64,000 nt of DNA from Ascoidea rubescens DSM 1968 (GCF_001661345.1 NW_017962933.1:62001-126000); one strand, 5' to 3'; positions 29,438-39,527 are shown, numbered from the stretch's first letter. Notes: generated by a model not told the origin, from the sequence alone. Numbers and translations: made by a program.

Positions 29438-31561
29438 ATGTCTCTGTATAACCTTTCCTCAAGCATTCCAATGCCTGTCCCACCAAACCCTTTGCATCTC
29501 TCAAATCAGTCATTTGCCGACCAACAGTTTTTAATCAACAACCTTCAATTTTTCAATGCCCAAAATTTAAACCTCCCTCCAGTTTCTCCTGTCTCTCACC
29601 AAACTTCAAACATCGTCAACTCCTATAATATTAACCATGGCCAGTCAAATGATTACTCAAACCAAATCAGTCTAACACCAAGTTACAACCATCCTAACAC
29701 TTGTTCATCTTATTCAACTGCTGCAACTCCAGCTTCTAGTCTTACAAATTCAAGCTCTCCAGTTTCCTTCAATGAATCAACTCCTCCTCAAACACCAATT
29801 GATTCCGATTCATTCCAACAAATTTCTCTTCAACCTTATGACAGTACTACTACTATTACCAGTAATAACAACAACAACAACAATAATAATTTTAATACAC
29901 TTTCAAACTCAAATCAACAAAACGATCTCCGTTATAAATTTCATTCAACAAATCAATTTCAAAACCAATTTCAAAACCAATTACAAAGCCAATTACAAAA
30001 CCAGTTAATATTACCTTCGTCATCAGACCAATCCAATTTATTAACTGAATCTTATCCAAACTCTTCTTCAACTTTATTAAACTCTTCAACTTCTTTGAAC
30101 TCTTCAACTTTCACTTCTCCTTCTCCTTCGGCTTCTAATTATACATATATTTCCAGTTCTGATTCTTTTGAAAATTCAAAATCCAATTCAGTACCATATG
30201 TGGTGAACTCAAACGATTTTTCATCAACGTCTCCTTGCTATCCAATCCCAGCTTCATCTATTTTATCCGATTCTTTTATGTATTCTGATAAAGTTGCAAC
30301 TTCTCCAATCCGATATGACTATCCATTAAACAATAGCAGCAGTAATAACGATAGTAACAATAGAAATAACAGTAATAATTTTACTAATAATGACACAAAT
30401 AATAACTTGGGAAATCCAAATTATTATCAACAGAAATTAAACAAAAATCTACCTTTGATTACTAGAAAACCAACTAAAATGCAAAAACTAATTCAACCAG
30501 CAACATCTTTAAATTATAACTTCAACTATAATTATATTACCAATAACACTACCAATAATATTACTACTAATATTAATAATAATGTAAATAATGTTACTAA
30601 TAATATTACTAATAATGCCGATAATAACGCTGATAGTAACGCTACTGGTGTTAATAAAAGCGTTATTGAAAATCAGATGCTAAAAACTGAAGAAGTTAAT
30701 CTACCTGTTTCACCAGTTATTTTCTCAGATTCCAAAACTGTTAGCAGAATTAATAACAAGGATACTGAAACTAAAAAAAATAGAAATACCAAACCAAAAC
30801 TCAATTCTGTTTTCAAAATTTCTAAACCTTCTCAGGTTAATAAAAGTTACAGCAATATTAAAACTGAGAAAAAGCAACAAATCAGCACAAAAAACCCCAT
30901 TCCTCCTTTGGAGGCTCTCAAAAGACAAAATACCCAACCAGGTCCAATTCCTGCATCCGACCCCAAAGTCACAATAGAAAAGTTAACTGGCGATGAGATA
31001 ATAGAATTCGAATATACCAAAGCCAAAAAAAGAAAAATCTTTAAGATAAGATGTCCTGCTCATTTAGGCGAAAAGTATATGGAAATATTGGAGAATTATC
31101 ATAAAAGAAAAGCCTTGAGACATAAACGCGATTCGATGTTCAATTCTTCAAGTGTGTCGTTTTGCATCAACGCTTTTGATTCTTCAAATAGACAAACTAA
31201 TTTCAGATTTATTGATACCAAAGAATTCAATTTGGAATTGGAATTTGTTAAAAATCAGGACGAAATCCTCAAAAAGTTATCAAAGCAGTTTATAGATAAT
31301 AATGCCATCTATCCAAATGCCATGGGTTCGGATGAGGAATACAAAGGTAACAGAGGCCAATATGAAAGATTTTGCAACATAATAGGATTGAAACTTTCGT
31401 ACTTGAACACTGAGCTTCGTGGAAAAAAGGGACTCCTCCAAAGAGCTGTTGATACATGGAAGAACACCAGAAAGAACGAATGTTTTCAAAGCAGAAGAGT
31501 TCGCAGACAAATTAAATCTGCTTCCAAAAGCTCTCCAATTGCCAAAGCCTTCCAAAAATAG
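29438..31561 (+). CDS. Putative transcription regulator with Ser/Asn/Gln-rich N-terminus and conserved-looking basic C-terminus
   Basis: I take the ATG at 29438 (707 residues); the frame is open a little further upstream but without ATG. The first 500 residues are Ser/Asn/Gln/Pro-rich and disordered, like yeast activation or prion-like regions. The last 200 residues (about 508-707) have normal composition. Key stretches are KVTIEKLTGDEIIEFEY, KKRKIFKIRCPAHLGEKY, NFRFIDTKEFNLELEF and, near the end, LLQRAVDTWKNTRKN followed by FQSRRVRRQ. This looks like a DNA-binding or protein-binding module of a transcription factor. The W-x8-F-x2-RR spacing near the end faintly recalls the Gcr1/Msn1/Hot1 C-terminal domain, but that is weak. 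I cannot name the family. The 8.8 kb upstream desert fits a tightly controlled developmental regulator. The protein lacks Zn2Cys6, C2H2, homeobox and APSES signatures. Confidence 0.75.
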   Translation: MSLYNLSSSIPMPVPPNPLHLSNQSFADQQFLINNLQFFNAQNLNLPPVSPVSHQTSNIVNSYNINHGQSNDYSNQISLTPSYNHPNTCSSYSTAATPASSLTNSSSPVSFNESTPPQTPIDSDSFQQISLQPYDSTTTITSNNNNNNNNNFNTLSNSNQQNDLRYKFHSTNQFQNQFQNQLQSQLQNQLILPSSSDQSNLLTESYPNSSSTLLNSSTSLNSSTFTSPSPSASNYTYISSSDSFENSKSNSVPYVVNSNDFSSTSPCYPIPASSILSDSFMYSDKVATSPIRYDYPLNNSSSNNDSNNRNNSNNFTNNDTNNNLGNPNYYQQKLNKNLPLITRKPTKMQKLIQPATSLNYNFNYNYITNNTTNNITTNINNNVNNVTNNITNNADNNADSNATGVNKSVIENQMLKTEEVNLPVSPVIFSDSKTVSRINNKDTETKKNRNTKPKLNSVFKISKPSQVNKSYSNIKTEKKQQISTKNPIPPLEALKRQNTQPGPIPASDPKVTIEKLTGDEIIEFEYTKAKKRKIFKIRCPAHLGEKYMEILENYHKRKALRHKRDSMFNSSSVSFCINAFDSSNRQTNFRFIDTKEFNLELEFVKNQDEILKKLSKQFIDNNAIYPNAMGSDEEYKGNRGQYERFCNIIGLKLSYLNTELRGKKGLLQRAVDTWKNTRKNECFQSRRVRRQIKSASKSSPIAKAFQK

Positions 31562-32234
31562 GCCCTATGTCTGTTCTACTGATTAAAATACTCATGATCA
31601 CTTCTTCACCACCATTTATACTTTTGCTTCATCCACTATGCTGCCAATTTATCAATGACAGAAGACAGATTAAAGCAGCCCGATAAATTGAATACGCTCT
31701 TCAGTTTTGCTCTTCACCCCAACACTTGATGAATATTTGTTGCTCTCACACTCTACTCACACCACATCCAACTGCTAGCTGTGTTATATACATTTGCACT
31801 GATTATTACCTGATTCTGAAACTGGCCAACATCCTGCACTGTCTTTAGACGTGCTGAAAACCAGCGTATTGCAAGGGAAATCTAAAAATTGCTTTTTCAA
31901 CCATGGACATGTACTCTAATAAACATTTTTACTTTTCACTTAGTGCTAAACTCAAACTAAATTCAACTTACTTTTAATGGCTTTGGTATCCAAGCCACAG
32001 ACGTCGGGGCCCTCCGTAAACCCCGCAAAGCATCCGAGCCTGTGCAGACGGAACAGCGCACATCCGAAACACTCCGTAGTTACGCTCGAACTCCCGTTTT
32101 CGAACACACACTTTTGTTCGCTAAACACTTTCAGACAGACGCGTCACGTGCCAGATCATACCAATTGAAGGCGATTCGACTGGACGAAAACCTGCCTTTT
32201 TCAGCCAGAGTTTTTGGCTGACAATGTGATTGTG
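31562..32234. other. Intergenic region upstream of the PPR-like gene
   Basis: No gene is supported in this 673-bp spacer. It turns GC-richer from about 31980 and contains an adjoining ACGCGT and CACGTG pair (listed separately) 85 bp before the downstream start. The short frame at 31977-32168 has no coding character. Confidence 0.55.
32139..32150. promoter_or_regulatory. Abutting MCB-like and E-box/Cbf1-like sites
   Basis: ACGCGT (the MBF core) is followed without gap by CACGTG; GTCACGTG fits the Cbf1 consensus RTCACRTG. The pair lies 85 bp upstream of the ATG of the PPR-like gene. The match is to short known motifs, so function is inferred. Confidence 0.4.
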
Positions 32235-34712
32235 ATGCTTAAGACGTTTACTCCTTCACCACAGGCAGTTTTCCGAATCCACAGGATACTAAGGCCTTTG
32301 TCTTGCAGTTCAAAGACATGCTTTGGTCTTGCTATCTTGAATGCTTCCTGTCAAAAGTCGTGCTTTTCAAACCAGCCGAAACATACAGCTTTGTGTTTGA
32401 GCAAGGTTGGTAGCAGAAAAAAAAGTACTTATGATCTCGCTTCCTCGACGCCAGCAGCTAGAAATCTTTTTCCTGAACAAATGAAGGTTCTTTTTATCAA
32501 AAGACTTGAAAAAACCTTGATTGGATTGGATACCCTAATAGCTCGGAAATCTCTAGACACTTCTGTGCCTCTGAAAAAAACTCTAGAAACGTTTAATGGT
32601 GCTGTTTTGAATAATTATCCATTGGGACCCTTGCTTTTTTTGCTTCAAACCTCTTATTTTTCAAAAAATCCACACAGTGGTTTAATGATACAAGAGCTAT
32701 ATAACGATTTACTACTAAATGATTTGGAAAAGAACTTTGCTAATAAAGAGTTTTTAAAAAAGACTCATTTCGATTTATTGTCGATATATTTGTCAATTGG
32801 ATTCAATGATTCTGCTTGTTTGTTTTTCTACATCTCATCTAAATTACTTTTGAAAAGAAATTTTAAAAGAATTGAATATTTTCTTGTAAATTTTGTTAAA
32901 TTCAATTCTACTGCTGATTTACCCAGTCTTCAAAGTTTAATTCATGCTCTTCTTACCCACACAAATCTTCAAATTCCCAAATATGATCCTAATGACAAAA
33001 GTTCTGAAAAAAAAAATGTTTTAAATCTAATCAATTTTATCTTTTCATTAGATGATTCAAATCTCAAAATGAAAATACTCGTCAATTTTTTAATAAATCT
33101 ATCAATCATTGAACATAAAATGGAAATAGGGTCTGGCTTAGCCTTTCTTTTTTTAGATTCGATTGGAAAAGAGTTTATATTAAATCTCACCATCAAAAAG
33201 CTAATTGATTCTTTGTTAATTTATAATCCGATTTATCAGGAAATTCAAATTGATCTAATTTTAAAATTACTTGAAGCCTTTGATATTGAATATTCAAATC
33301 TGATACAATTACTATTGTTTGAAAAGGTTTTCAATTCAGAGTTTAATAGTAGTTCCACTTCTCCATCTGAAAAAATACACTTTCAAAATTCACCAATAAT
33401 GATACCTTTCATGTCCAATAACTTATTTTTGTTCTCCTTTGCAAAATCTAAAAAAAATTTATCCTCGGACCCTAATAATCTAAAATTCATAAATATGAAA
33501 AATATTTTACTATCTTATTCAAATAAATTAATTCAAACAAATATTGGACTTAATAATATTTCCGCTGTTATCTCTATTTTCAAAATGATTCAAGATGATT
33601 TTTTCTTAAAAAAATATCACGAAGAATCCGATATTAATTTACTCCAATCAGTGGTTAGATATTTGGATAAAAATAAATATCATTCATTCTCTAAAATAAT
33701 TGTTAAATCTATCCCACTCAGACTATATCAAAACACCAAAGTAGTCCTTCTTGTTTTAAACCATGCTGCGTCTCTTGCTGATGTTGAATTGTTTAAAAAA
33801 ATGATGGATTTTTTATCTAAATCTGGAATTTCACCTGAATCGCATCGTTTGGTTTTATTCTATATTATTCAATTGTATATTAAAACAAATAATCAACTTG
33901 GTGTTACAAAGGCATTTAAAACTATAATAAATCAATTTACTAATTTAAATAGAAATGAATTTAATTTGCTAGTTGAGTTTTTATTAAAGAGTGGAGAAGT
34001 TAATAAAGCTATTGAGTTATGTAATAAATATAAACCATCTATGACACTGTCGGGGTTCAATCGGATACTACATTATCTAATTAAAAACAAAAAAGTTATT
34101 CAGTTTGAAAGCTTTATCCACAAGCAGTTTCAAAAAATTATCGACGACACATTTTACAAAGATGGAAAATCCGTAATAGAATTTTTAGATTATATTTCAA
34201 TTACCTATCTTGGATTTTTAATCAAAAATTACAAGCTAAAATACATAAAACAAATTTTTATTAACTCTGAAAGACTAAAACAGAAAGTGGTAGTAGATGA
34301 CACATTAATACCCGAATACTATCTGTATAGTTCTCCGGTTTTTTCTAAAGCGAAAGAAACATCTCATTCAGAAGAAAACGATAATATTTTCTTTGATAGT
34401 TTCTATCCAAAAGCATACATAAATTCATTTGAAACCGGGTCTGATAACTTTATGAAACTAAAATTTAATCCTAGTGAGGATGAATTATCAAAAATTTCAA
34501 TATATTTAACAGATAAATCAAGAATTATAGCATTAAGATCGATTGCTACTAACGCAATTGAAAACGATGATGTTTCAACGTTGGAATGGGTTTTGCATGA
34601 ACGACTTAGATTTGATGGGTCCACAAAGGAAAAAGTGTTTGGTAGTTACGAAAGAAGATTATCGGTACTTAAAAGAAATAAAAAAAGAGCATTAAAAGAA
34701 ATAAAAAGCTGA
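32235..34712 (+). CDS. Mitochondrial PPR/TPR-like helical-repeat protein (probable organelle RNA factor)
   Basis: The 825-residue product starts at the ATG at 32235 with a presequence-like N-terminus (MLKTFTPSPQAVFRIHRILR), rich in basic and hydroxylated residues and free of acidic ones. The rest is predicted all-helical. Degenerate pentatricopeptide-type helices are clearest at about residues 545-640, for example LVEFLLKSGEVNKAIELCN and SGFNRILHYLIKNKKVIQFE. Such proteins in yeast (Aep1, Aep3, Atp22, Pet309, Rmd9, Dmr1 and others) stabilise or activate translation of single mitochondrial mRNAs, or act on the mitoribosome. They diverge fast, and I cannot say which one this is. The C-terminus is very basic. 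Confidence 0.75.
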   Translation: MLKTFTPSPQAVFRIHRILRPLSCSSKTCFGLAILNASCQKSCFSNQPKHTALCLSKVGSRKKSTYDLASSTPAARNLFPEQMKVLFIKRLEKTLIGLDTLIARKSLDTSVPLKKTLETFNGAVLNNYPLGPLLFLLQTSYFSKNPHSGLMIQELYNDLLLNDLEKNFANKEFLKKTHFDLLSIYLSIGFNDSACLFFYISSKLLLKRNFKRIEYFLVNFVKFNSTADLPSLQSLIHALLTHTNLQIPKYDPNDKSSEKKNVLNLINFIFSLDDSNLKMKILVNFLINLSIIEHKMEIGSGLAFLFLDSIGKEFILNLTIKKLIDSLLIYNPIYQEIQIDLILKLLEAFDIEYSNLIQLLLFEKVFNSEFNSSSTSPSEKIHFQNSPIMIPFMSNNLFLFSFAKSKKNLSSDPNNLKFINMKNILLSYSNKLIQTNIGLNNISAVISIFKMIQDDFFLKKYHEESDINLLQSVVRYLDKNKYHSFSKIIVKSIPLRLYQNTKVVLLVLNHAASLADVELFKKMMDFLSKSGISPESHRLVLFYIIQLYIKTNNQLGVTKAFKTIINQFTNLNRNEFNLLVEFLLKSGEVNKAIELCNKYKPSMTLSGFNRILHYLIKNKKVIQFESFIHKQFQKIIDDTFYKDGKSVIEFLDYISITYLGFLIKNYKLKYIKQIFINSERLKQKVVVDDTLIPEYYLYSSPVFSKAKETSHSEENDNIFFDSFYPKAYINSFETGSDNFMKLKFNPSEDELSKISIYLTDKSRIIALRSIATNAIENDDVSTLEWVLHERLRFDGSTKEKVFGSYERRLSVLKRNKKRALKEIKS

Positions 34713-35079
34713 TAATACATGTTAGGATTCTAAATAATTGGCATTACTGTATTATATATATATAGATTTTCTAAAATAACTTGAAAATAAAGGGTATGTA
34801 TAACATCATTTTTTTCTTTTAAAAAACCAACCAGTATTATTTTATCAAATCGATTAAATATGAGAAAAACAGCCTGTATATAATTTCTTAAATTTAATTA
34901 TTTCTTGTACATTTATAAATGATATATTTTCTTCGTTGATCATATCCTTATTAATGAAAAATTTATTAATAATTATAAAAAAAAGGTGAAACATGGAAAA
35001 ACGATAATATCTGACCGAACTTTGGGGGGTTTCTTTGCAATATAACAATAAAAAACCTCTAGTATTTTTTGATAGAAAC
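34713..35079. other. Convergent intergenic region PPR-like gene / STE18
   Basis: An AT-rich 3' spacer of 367 bp with a TATATATATA run near 34753. I see no gene in it. Confidence 0.6.
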
Positions 35080-35409
35080 TTACATTATCGTGCAACAAAC
35101 ATCATTATTATTACCATTGCTATTTCTCATTTTGTTGTAGCCTTGAAGGAAAGGATTTTTTTCTTCAGGCAAAGAACCCCATGAGCTTATCATATAGTCT
35201 GTTGTATTTTGGCAGTAATCAACCAATCCTAAGCACGAATTAGAAACTGGTATCAACTCCTTTTTTAATGTGTTTTTTAATTCTTCATTTTTCTGATTTT
35301 TCCTTTGGTATTTTATAGTTAAAAGTTTGTACTGCAAAAGAGGGTTGGGAGAAGAAGCTGGAGTAGCAGAAGTATTTACTTGTAAATTTGGCTTGTTTTC
35401 ACGATCCAT
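35080..35409 (-). CDS. STE18: Heterotrimeric G protein gamma subunit Ste18
   Basis: Ste18 with Ste4 forms the G-beta-gamma dimer released by pheromone receptors, which activates the mating MAP-kinase pathway at the plasma membrane. The 109-residue protein matches yeast Ste18 in size. After a disordered N-terminus come the G-gamma helix (LQYKLLTIKYQRKNQKNEEL), the segment ELIPVSNSCLGLVDYCQNTT, an SWGSLPEE turn and PFLQGYNKMRN. It ends in CCTIM: the last four residues CTIM form a CaaX box for farnesylation and the preceding Cys is the palmitoylation site, as in the yeast CCTLM end. The start is the ATG at 35409. Presence of the gene implies a working pheromone response in this species. Confidence 0.95.
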   Translation of the reverse strand: MDRENKPNLQVNTSATPASSPNPLLQYKLLTIKYQRKNQKNEELKNTLKKELIPVSNSCLGLVDYCQNTTDYMISSWGSLPEEKNPFLQGYNKMRNSNGNNNDVCCTIM

Positions 35410-35705
35410 GAGTAGATGTTATTTGGCTTGATGATTTCAAAATGGTTGGTAAAGATTTGAAGGATATATAAGAGAAAGAGGACGATAAAAGAAAGCAAAA
35501 AGAATGAAAGCAACAAAAAGTAACTTTTGATTAGAACTTTAATTTCAAGACAAAAACGCATAAAAACGCACACAGAAAAAAGCTATCAACCTAATGGGAG
35601 AAAACGCGCAAATTTACATATAAGACGTATAAATCCCCTTCCAAAAAGGAATATTATAAGTCACAAAACAGAGACAAAGCTCAAATTGGAAACTACATAA
35701 TTCTA

Positions 35706-38201
35706 TCAGGTTTCACCCTTCGAGAGCCCATTTCGGGCTAACCATTTTTTGATGTTGTTGACGCTAAGCTGCTGTTTTTTGTGGCTATTGTCAAAGCTGA
35801 GGTCGATTGCATCTCCATCACTGAAACCACCGAATTTGCTTTTTGTTTTGGCCCGCGAAAGCTCATGAACAGCTTCACAGACTGCAATGTAATGATATGT
35901 CTTTTTGAGGTCTTCGTAAGCAATGTCAGCAAGCATCTTTTTCTTTGTCATATCTTCTCTAACACAAAAATAATAAAACATTTCTTTACCATTTCCAATT
36001 TTTGGAATGGAAACCATTAAGTCATTTAAAATGTGTTGAAACTTGTCTTTGAAAGTTTTATATTTCAGTGAGGAAGAAGAACCACTTGAGATACATTCAG
36101 GATTTTTGCAAAACGAGTTTCCACATCCTTTTGTCAACTGAAGAACATACCTTCTTTCAAAACTATTCTTGATTTTTCTCAAGTGTGGGTCATCTAGCGT
36201 TGAGTATGAAGGGCCAAAACAGACATCGCATAATTGGAGATCATTATTATTTAGTCTTTTTTCATTGATCAGAATAAGATTAATGCAGTTTTTATTAAGA
36301 CATTTTTTAATGACATTTGATTTAATTTTTTCTATTGTTTTAATATCATGTAACTTCATATGAGAAAGATAATTTAGTTGTTTTATGTATTTAAAACAAG
36401 TAAAACATTGAATTGTCTTAGAGCCACAGACTGATAATTCATGATGAGAAAGATTGAAAGCAATGTCTTCATAAGTGGATTTATCTCTTGGTAAAATTAA
36501 ATGGCAAAACTTGCATTCATGTAATGCTGAGGGACATGCAATAGCTTTATGATATGATAAAAACAAAAGATTGTCAAAATCCTTTGAACAACCCAGGCAT
36601 TTATGATTTTGATGAAAAATGTGGTCATGTTTTTGTAAAGAGAATTCCGAGTAGGTTAATGGTAGATTAGACAATTTAAAATTTTTAATATCAAATAAGT
36701 AATTTGATAAAAATTGTATTGAATCAAACAAAAAGGGAGATAATGGAGAAAAAAAATTGGAGGGAATTTCAGCTTTAAAAAATTCCAAATTTGAATTTTG
36801 AAAAAAAGTGTTTCCTAAAATTTTGAACTCATTTAAGAAATTAGTACATTTATCACAATGCCAATGATTAGGTTTTTTTTGTTTTTTACTTATTATTTCG
36901 GGACAGTTTGGATTAGGACACTTGATATTATTTCTAAAACAAAAGGTTTCATGGATAGCTATGTTTCTCTTGGGAATTTGCTTTCCACAATTGGAGCAAA
37001 TTGCATCATCAGTGTCTATATTTATATTATTCTGGATAGTCTCTGAATAATCAGAGGTATTTTCTAGGAATCTAAATGAGATATTTATGTTAGAATGATT
37101 TATTATTAGTGATTGATCCCAAATTGAAGGAAAAATATAGAGAGAGTCTTTGCCTACAAGCAAAGTATCATTCAAGTCAATTTTAATAAATTTGTAATAT
37201 AAATTAGTTGATTGGTTGAAGATTATAGAGGACAAAAGTGATGACCAAATAAAACGATTTTTTGAGACGAATTTGTCATTTGAAATAAAGAAATCTAGAT
37301 TATTTAATAATTGATCGATTTGAGATTTATCGTAATTTAGATTCAAGTCATTTTTAATTGAATATAATAGATAGAACGATTTTAGGTTTTTAAAATTTTT
37401 TTTCATTGATGTTATGTCAAACTGGTATAATCTTTGCAAAGAGATACTTTGAATTGATAAAGAATTTAAAGGCAAATTTATTGGTGAATTGAAATCATCA
37501 ATTTTCTTAATAGGAAGTTCATTAGTAGGAATAATTTTATCAATCTTTTGATTAGAAGTATTGTCATTATTATTATTATTATTATTATTATCAGTAGCAA
37601 TAGTATTCTTGAATTGAAGATCAAATATCAAATTTGTATCGATTATACAAATTGTATCACTTGGTGAAGTGTCAGTTATTTTAAAAACTAGTAACCTGTT
37701 GAGATTATTATCGTAAATTTTCAAACTCTCATTTTTGGTCAATGTTGTATAGTACTTCATTAAATTTGCCTCAAGAAAATACTTGATGGAGCTGATGTTA
37801 ATTGGATTAGCCTGGTCATTATCGTTCTCTTCAGCATCATCATCTTGATAGGAAACCGCTAGAGAGGAGCCCTTGGGCACATCAGTAACAGGAGAAACAG
37901 ATACTCTCTGAGACCCATTTATATGTAGTCTTTCTTGAATGATGCCAGGCAAATAAACAACGTCATCTGGAGCAGAAAACTCTCGAACACCAACAAATGT
38001 CGAGTACTGTGATTGAGCAACAGAGACAGTGATTTTGAAGATGAGAGGCGAGGAAGCAGCAGTGCTGTTGTTGCTGTGAAGATGGCTGCCATAAAGATTT
38101 TTGGTGAGCAAAGAGTTCAACACTGAATCGCTCAATATCACTTTATCAGAGTAGTAAGGCAAAGACTCGTTTGGCTCACAAAGTAACTGGAAATCAGCCA
38201 T
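35706..38201 (-). CDS. Ufd1-domain protein with TRAF/C2H2-type zinc fingers (PRLI-interacting factor K-like)
   Basis: I take the ATG at 38201 (831 residues, MADFQLLCEPNESLPYYSD). The open frame continues upstream through a Leu-rich stretch that has no ATG and contains a promoter-like CTTCTGC tract, so it is not coding. The N-terminal 330 residues resemble the Ufd1 double-barrel fold (DKVILSDSVLNSLL, FVGVREFSAPDDVVYLPG). Zinc-finger segments follow: CSNCGKQIPKRNIAIHETFC, CPNPNC, CDKC, CLGCSKDF and CKFCHLILPRDKS, and further Cys pairs. Ufd1 plus TRAF-type fingers is the layout of plant PRLI-interacting factor K and fungal relatives, thought to work with ubiquitin and Cdc48. I know of no clear S. 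cerevisiae orthologue. A Cys-rich segment near the C-terminus (CGNSFCKNPEC) resembles that of HECT-type E3 ligases, but no catalytic domain follows. Confidence 0.75.
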   Translation of the reverse strand: MADFQLLCEPNESLPYYSDKVILSDSVLNSLLTKNLYGSHLHSNNSTAASSPLIFKITVSVAQSQYSTFVGVREFSAPDDVVYLPGIIQERLHINGSQRVSVSPVTDVPKGSSLAVSYQDDDAEENDNDQANPINISSIKYFLEANLMKYYTTLTKNESLKIYDNNLNRLLVFKITDTSPSDTICIIDTNLIFDLQFKNTIATDNNNNNNNNDNTSNQKIDKIIPTNELPIKKIDDFNSPINLPLNSLSIQSISLQRLYQFDITSMKKNFKNLKSFYLLYSIKNDLNLNYDKSQIDQLLNNLDFFISNDKFVSKNRFIWSSLLSSIIFNQSTNLYYKFIKIDLNDTLLVGKDSLYIFPSIWDQSLIINHSNINISFRFLENTSDYSETIQNNINIDTDDAICSNCGKQIPKRNIAIHETFCFRNNIKCPNPNCPEIISKKQKKPNHWHCDKCTNFLNEFKILGNTFFQNSNLEFFKAEIPSNFFSPLSPFLFDSIQFLSNYLFDIKNFKLSNLPLTYSEFSLQKHDHIFHQNHKCLGCSKDFDNLLFLSYHKAIACPSALHECKFCHLILPRDKSTYEDIAFNLSHHELSVCGSKTIQCFTCFKYIKQLNYLSHMKLHDIKTIEKIKSNVIKKCLNKNCINLILINEKRLNNNDLQLCDVCFGPSYSTLDDPHLRKIKNSFERRYVLQLTKGCGNSFCKNPECISSGSSSSLKYKTFKDKFQHILNDLMVSIPKIGNGKEMFYYFCVREDMTKKKMLADIAYEDLKKTYHYIAVCEAVHELSRAKTKSKFGGFSDGDAIDLSFDNSHKKQQLSVNNIKKWLARNGLSKGET

Positions 38202-38419
38202 CGTTGAAGAAGCAAAACCTGGGAGAGAAGCAGTGTCTTCTACTACACTTTGAGAAATAAATACTAAGATTGCAAGAGCTGGCCAAAAGGTGGCAATATT
38301 ACTGGTTTTGTTGAGCAGATTTGTCAGCAAATGAGCTGAACCTCTGCGAAACCGCTGCTCGGTCAGGAAAAGAAGCAGAAGCAGCAGAAGCAGCTCAGAG
38401 GCCCACAACACAAGACTAT
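38202..38419. promoter_or_regulatory. Short spacer GTF1 to Ufd1-domain gene with CTTCTGC tract
   Basis: The two genes are tandem on the minus strand. On the coding strand the spacer carries GCTTCTGCTGCTTCTGCTTC (38371-38393), about 170-190 bp upstream of the start. The same pyrimidine-rich word recurs before other genes in this window. Confidence 0.45.
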
Positions 38420-38986
38420 CTAAGGCTTTTCGACAACTACATACTGGTGGTCGTTCAGTGGATTGGAAGTCAACTCCATGGGCCCCCAGGAGCTCGACAC
38501 CTCGCCCTTCTCAGCATCGACGCTGTTGCTGATGGAGGAAATGCTGCTCATCAACTCGTCGAAGTTCAATGGCACTGGGTTGTTGTCGAGTATCCTCGAG
38601 CTGCTGGAAAGTCTGATTTGCTCGCTGATCGAGCTCAGGTCTCCTCCACATCCAACCAAAGAGCTCGTAGGCAAAGAATGGAGACTGTTAACAAACTTGA
38701 TCTGGTTGTTCAACTCGTTTAGTAGTGACTGTTGGTCTTGCTCGTCCTGAGGAAGCTTCAAGTTCGATAGCCTCAAGAGATACTTCAATTCATCAGTGGT
38801 GACCAACTTTTCCTCGCTGGAAGCATCTCCAACTGTTTTGTCACTCAGCACAAAATCCTTTGGGTTCCAACTTGGTGCTGCTAAAAATTTTTTAATCTCT
38901 TCCAACGACTTGAAGGGTTTGCCAACAGAAGCGACGTTGGTGGAGTTGTATCGAATAAAACAGCGCGAAATAGGTCTAAGCAACAT
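38420..38986 (-). CDS. GTF1: Mitochondrial glutamyl-tRNA(Gln) amidotransferase subunit F
   Basis: GatF (yeast Gtf1) stabilises the mitochondrial GatFAB complex, which converts Glu-tRNA(Gln) to Gln-tRNA(Gln); yeast mitochondria lack a direct glutaminyl-tRNA synthetase. The 188-residue protein starts with a presequence (MLLRPISRCFIRYNSTN). Then come the conserved VGKPFKSLEEIKKFLAAPSWNPKDFV and the GatC-like helical part with LKYLLRLSNLKLP, LNNQIKFVNSLHSLP and PLNFDELMSSI. Size and order agree with the yeast protein. The start is the ATG at 38986. Base composition is GC-richer than in the neighbouring genes. No second Gat subunit lies nearby, as expected in yeast. Confidence 0.85.
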   Translation of the reverse strand: MLLRPISRCFIRYNSTNVASVGKPFKSLEEIKKFLAAPSWNPKDFVLSDKTVGDASSEEKLVTTDELKYLLRLSNLKLPQDEQDQQSLLNELNNQIKFVNSLHSLPTSSLVGCGGDLSSISEQIRLSSSSRILDNNPVPLNFDELMSSISSISNSVDAEKGEVSSSWGPMELTSNPLNDHQYVVVEKP

Positions 38987-39527
38987 TCTATTTATTCTTA
39001 TTTACTCAGCTGGATTGTTTGTGATTGAGTTTTTGCTCTTTATTAAATCTCTATCAGAGTGGGTTGTGATTGGTTTAGTTTCTTTCTCAAGTTTCGGAGA
39101 AAACTGAAATCTACAGCCAGAAGTTAAAGTTCTACAATATAACTTTTATTGAAAAAACCCATAAACTCAACTATGGATAACTAATTAAAGTAAAACAGTC
39201 GACAAGAAAAGAAAAGTTACACTAAAATTACACTGAATAAAAAAAACAAAAAAAACATATAATGGAAATCAATAAAGTTCAATGAAGTATCAAAACACTT
39301 GATTCAATCATAGAATTTTTATGGTGTAAAGAAAAAAAACAGAATGGATGAATTTCAGAATTCAACCAATAAAGATGAAGATAAAAAGTACTAAAACAAA
39401 GAAAAGACACAAGTAAAACAACTAGCATAGAATAATTTAGCCAAAGAAAAAAAAATAGAAAAATAAAAAGTTGAAAATGAATGATGGTATAAGTATTGAA
39501 AATTAATTTCTCTTGAGGCCTTAAAAA
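38987..39527. other. Intergenic region upstream of GTF1 and downstream of SEC2
   Basis: 541 bp, AT-rich and purine-rich on the plus strand. It holds the GTF1 promoter and the 3' end of SEC2. No gene or RNA was recognised. Confidence 0.6.

Noticed and set aside
38202-38411. N-terminal extension of the Ufd1-domain protein resembling a signal peptide (Leu run)
   Set aside because: The extension has no ATG, and the Leu run is the translated CTTCTGC promoter tract. The ATG at 38201 gives a natural start.
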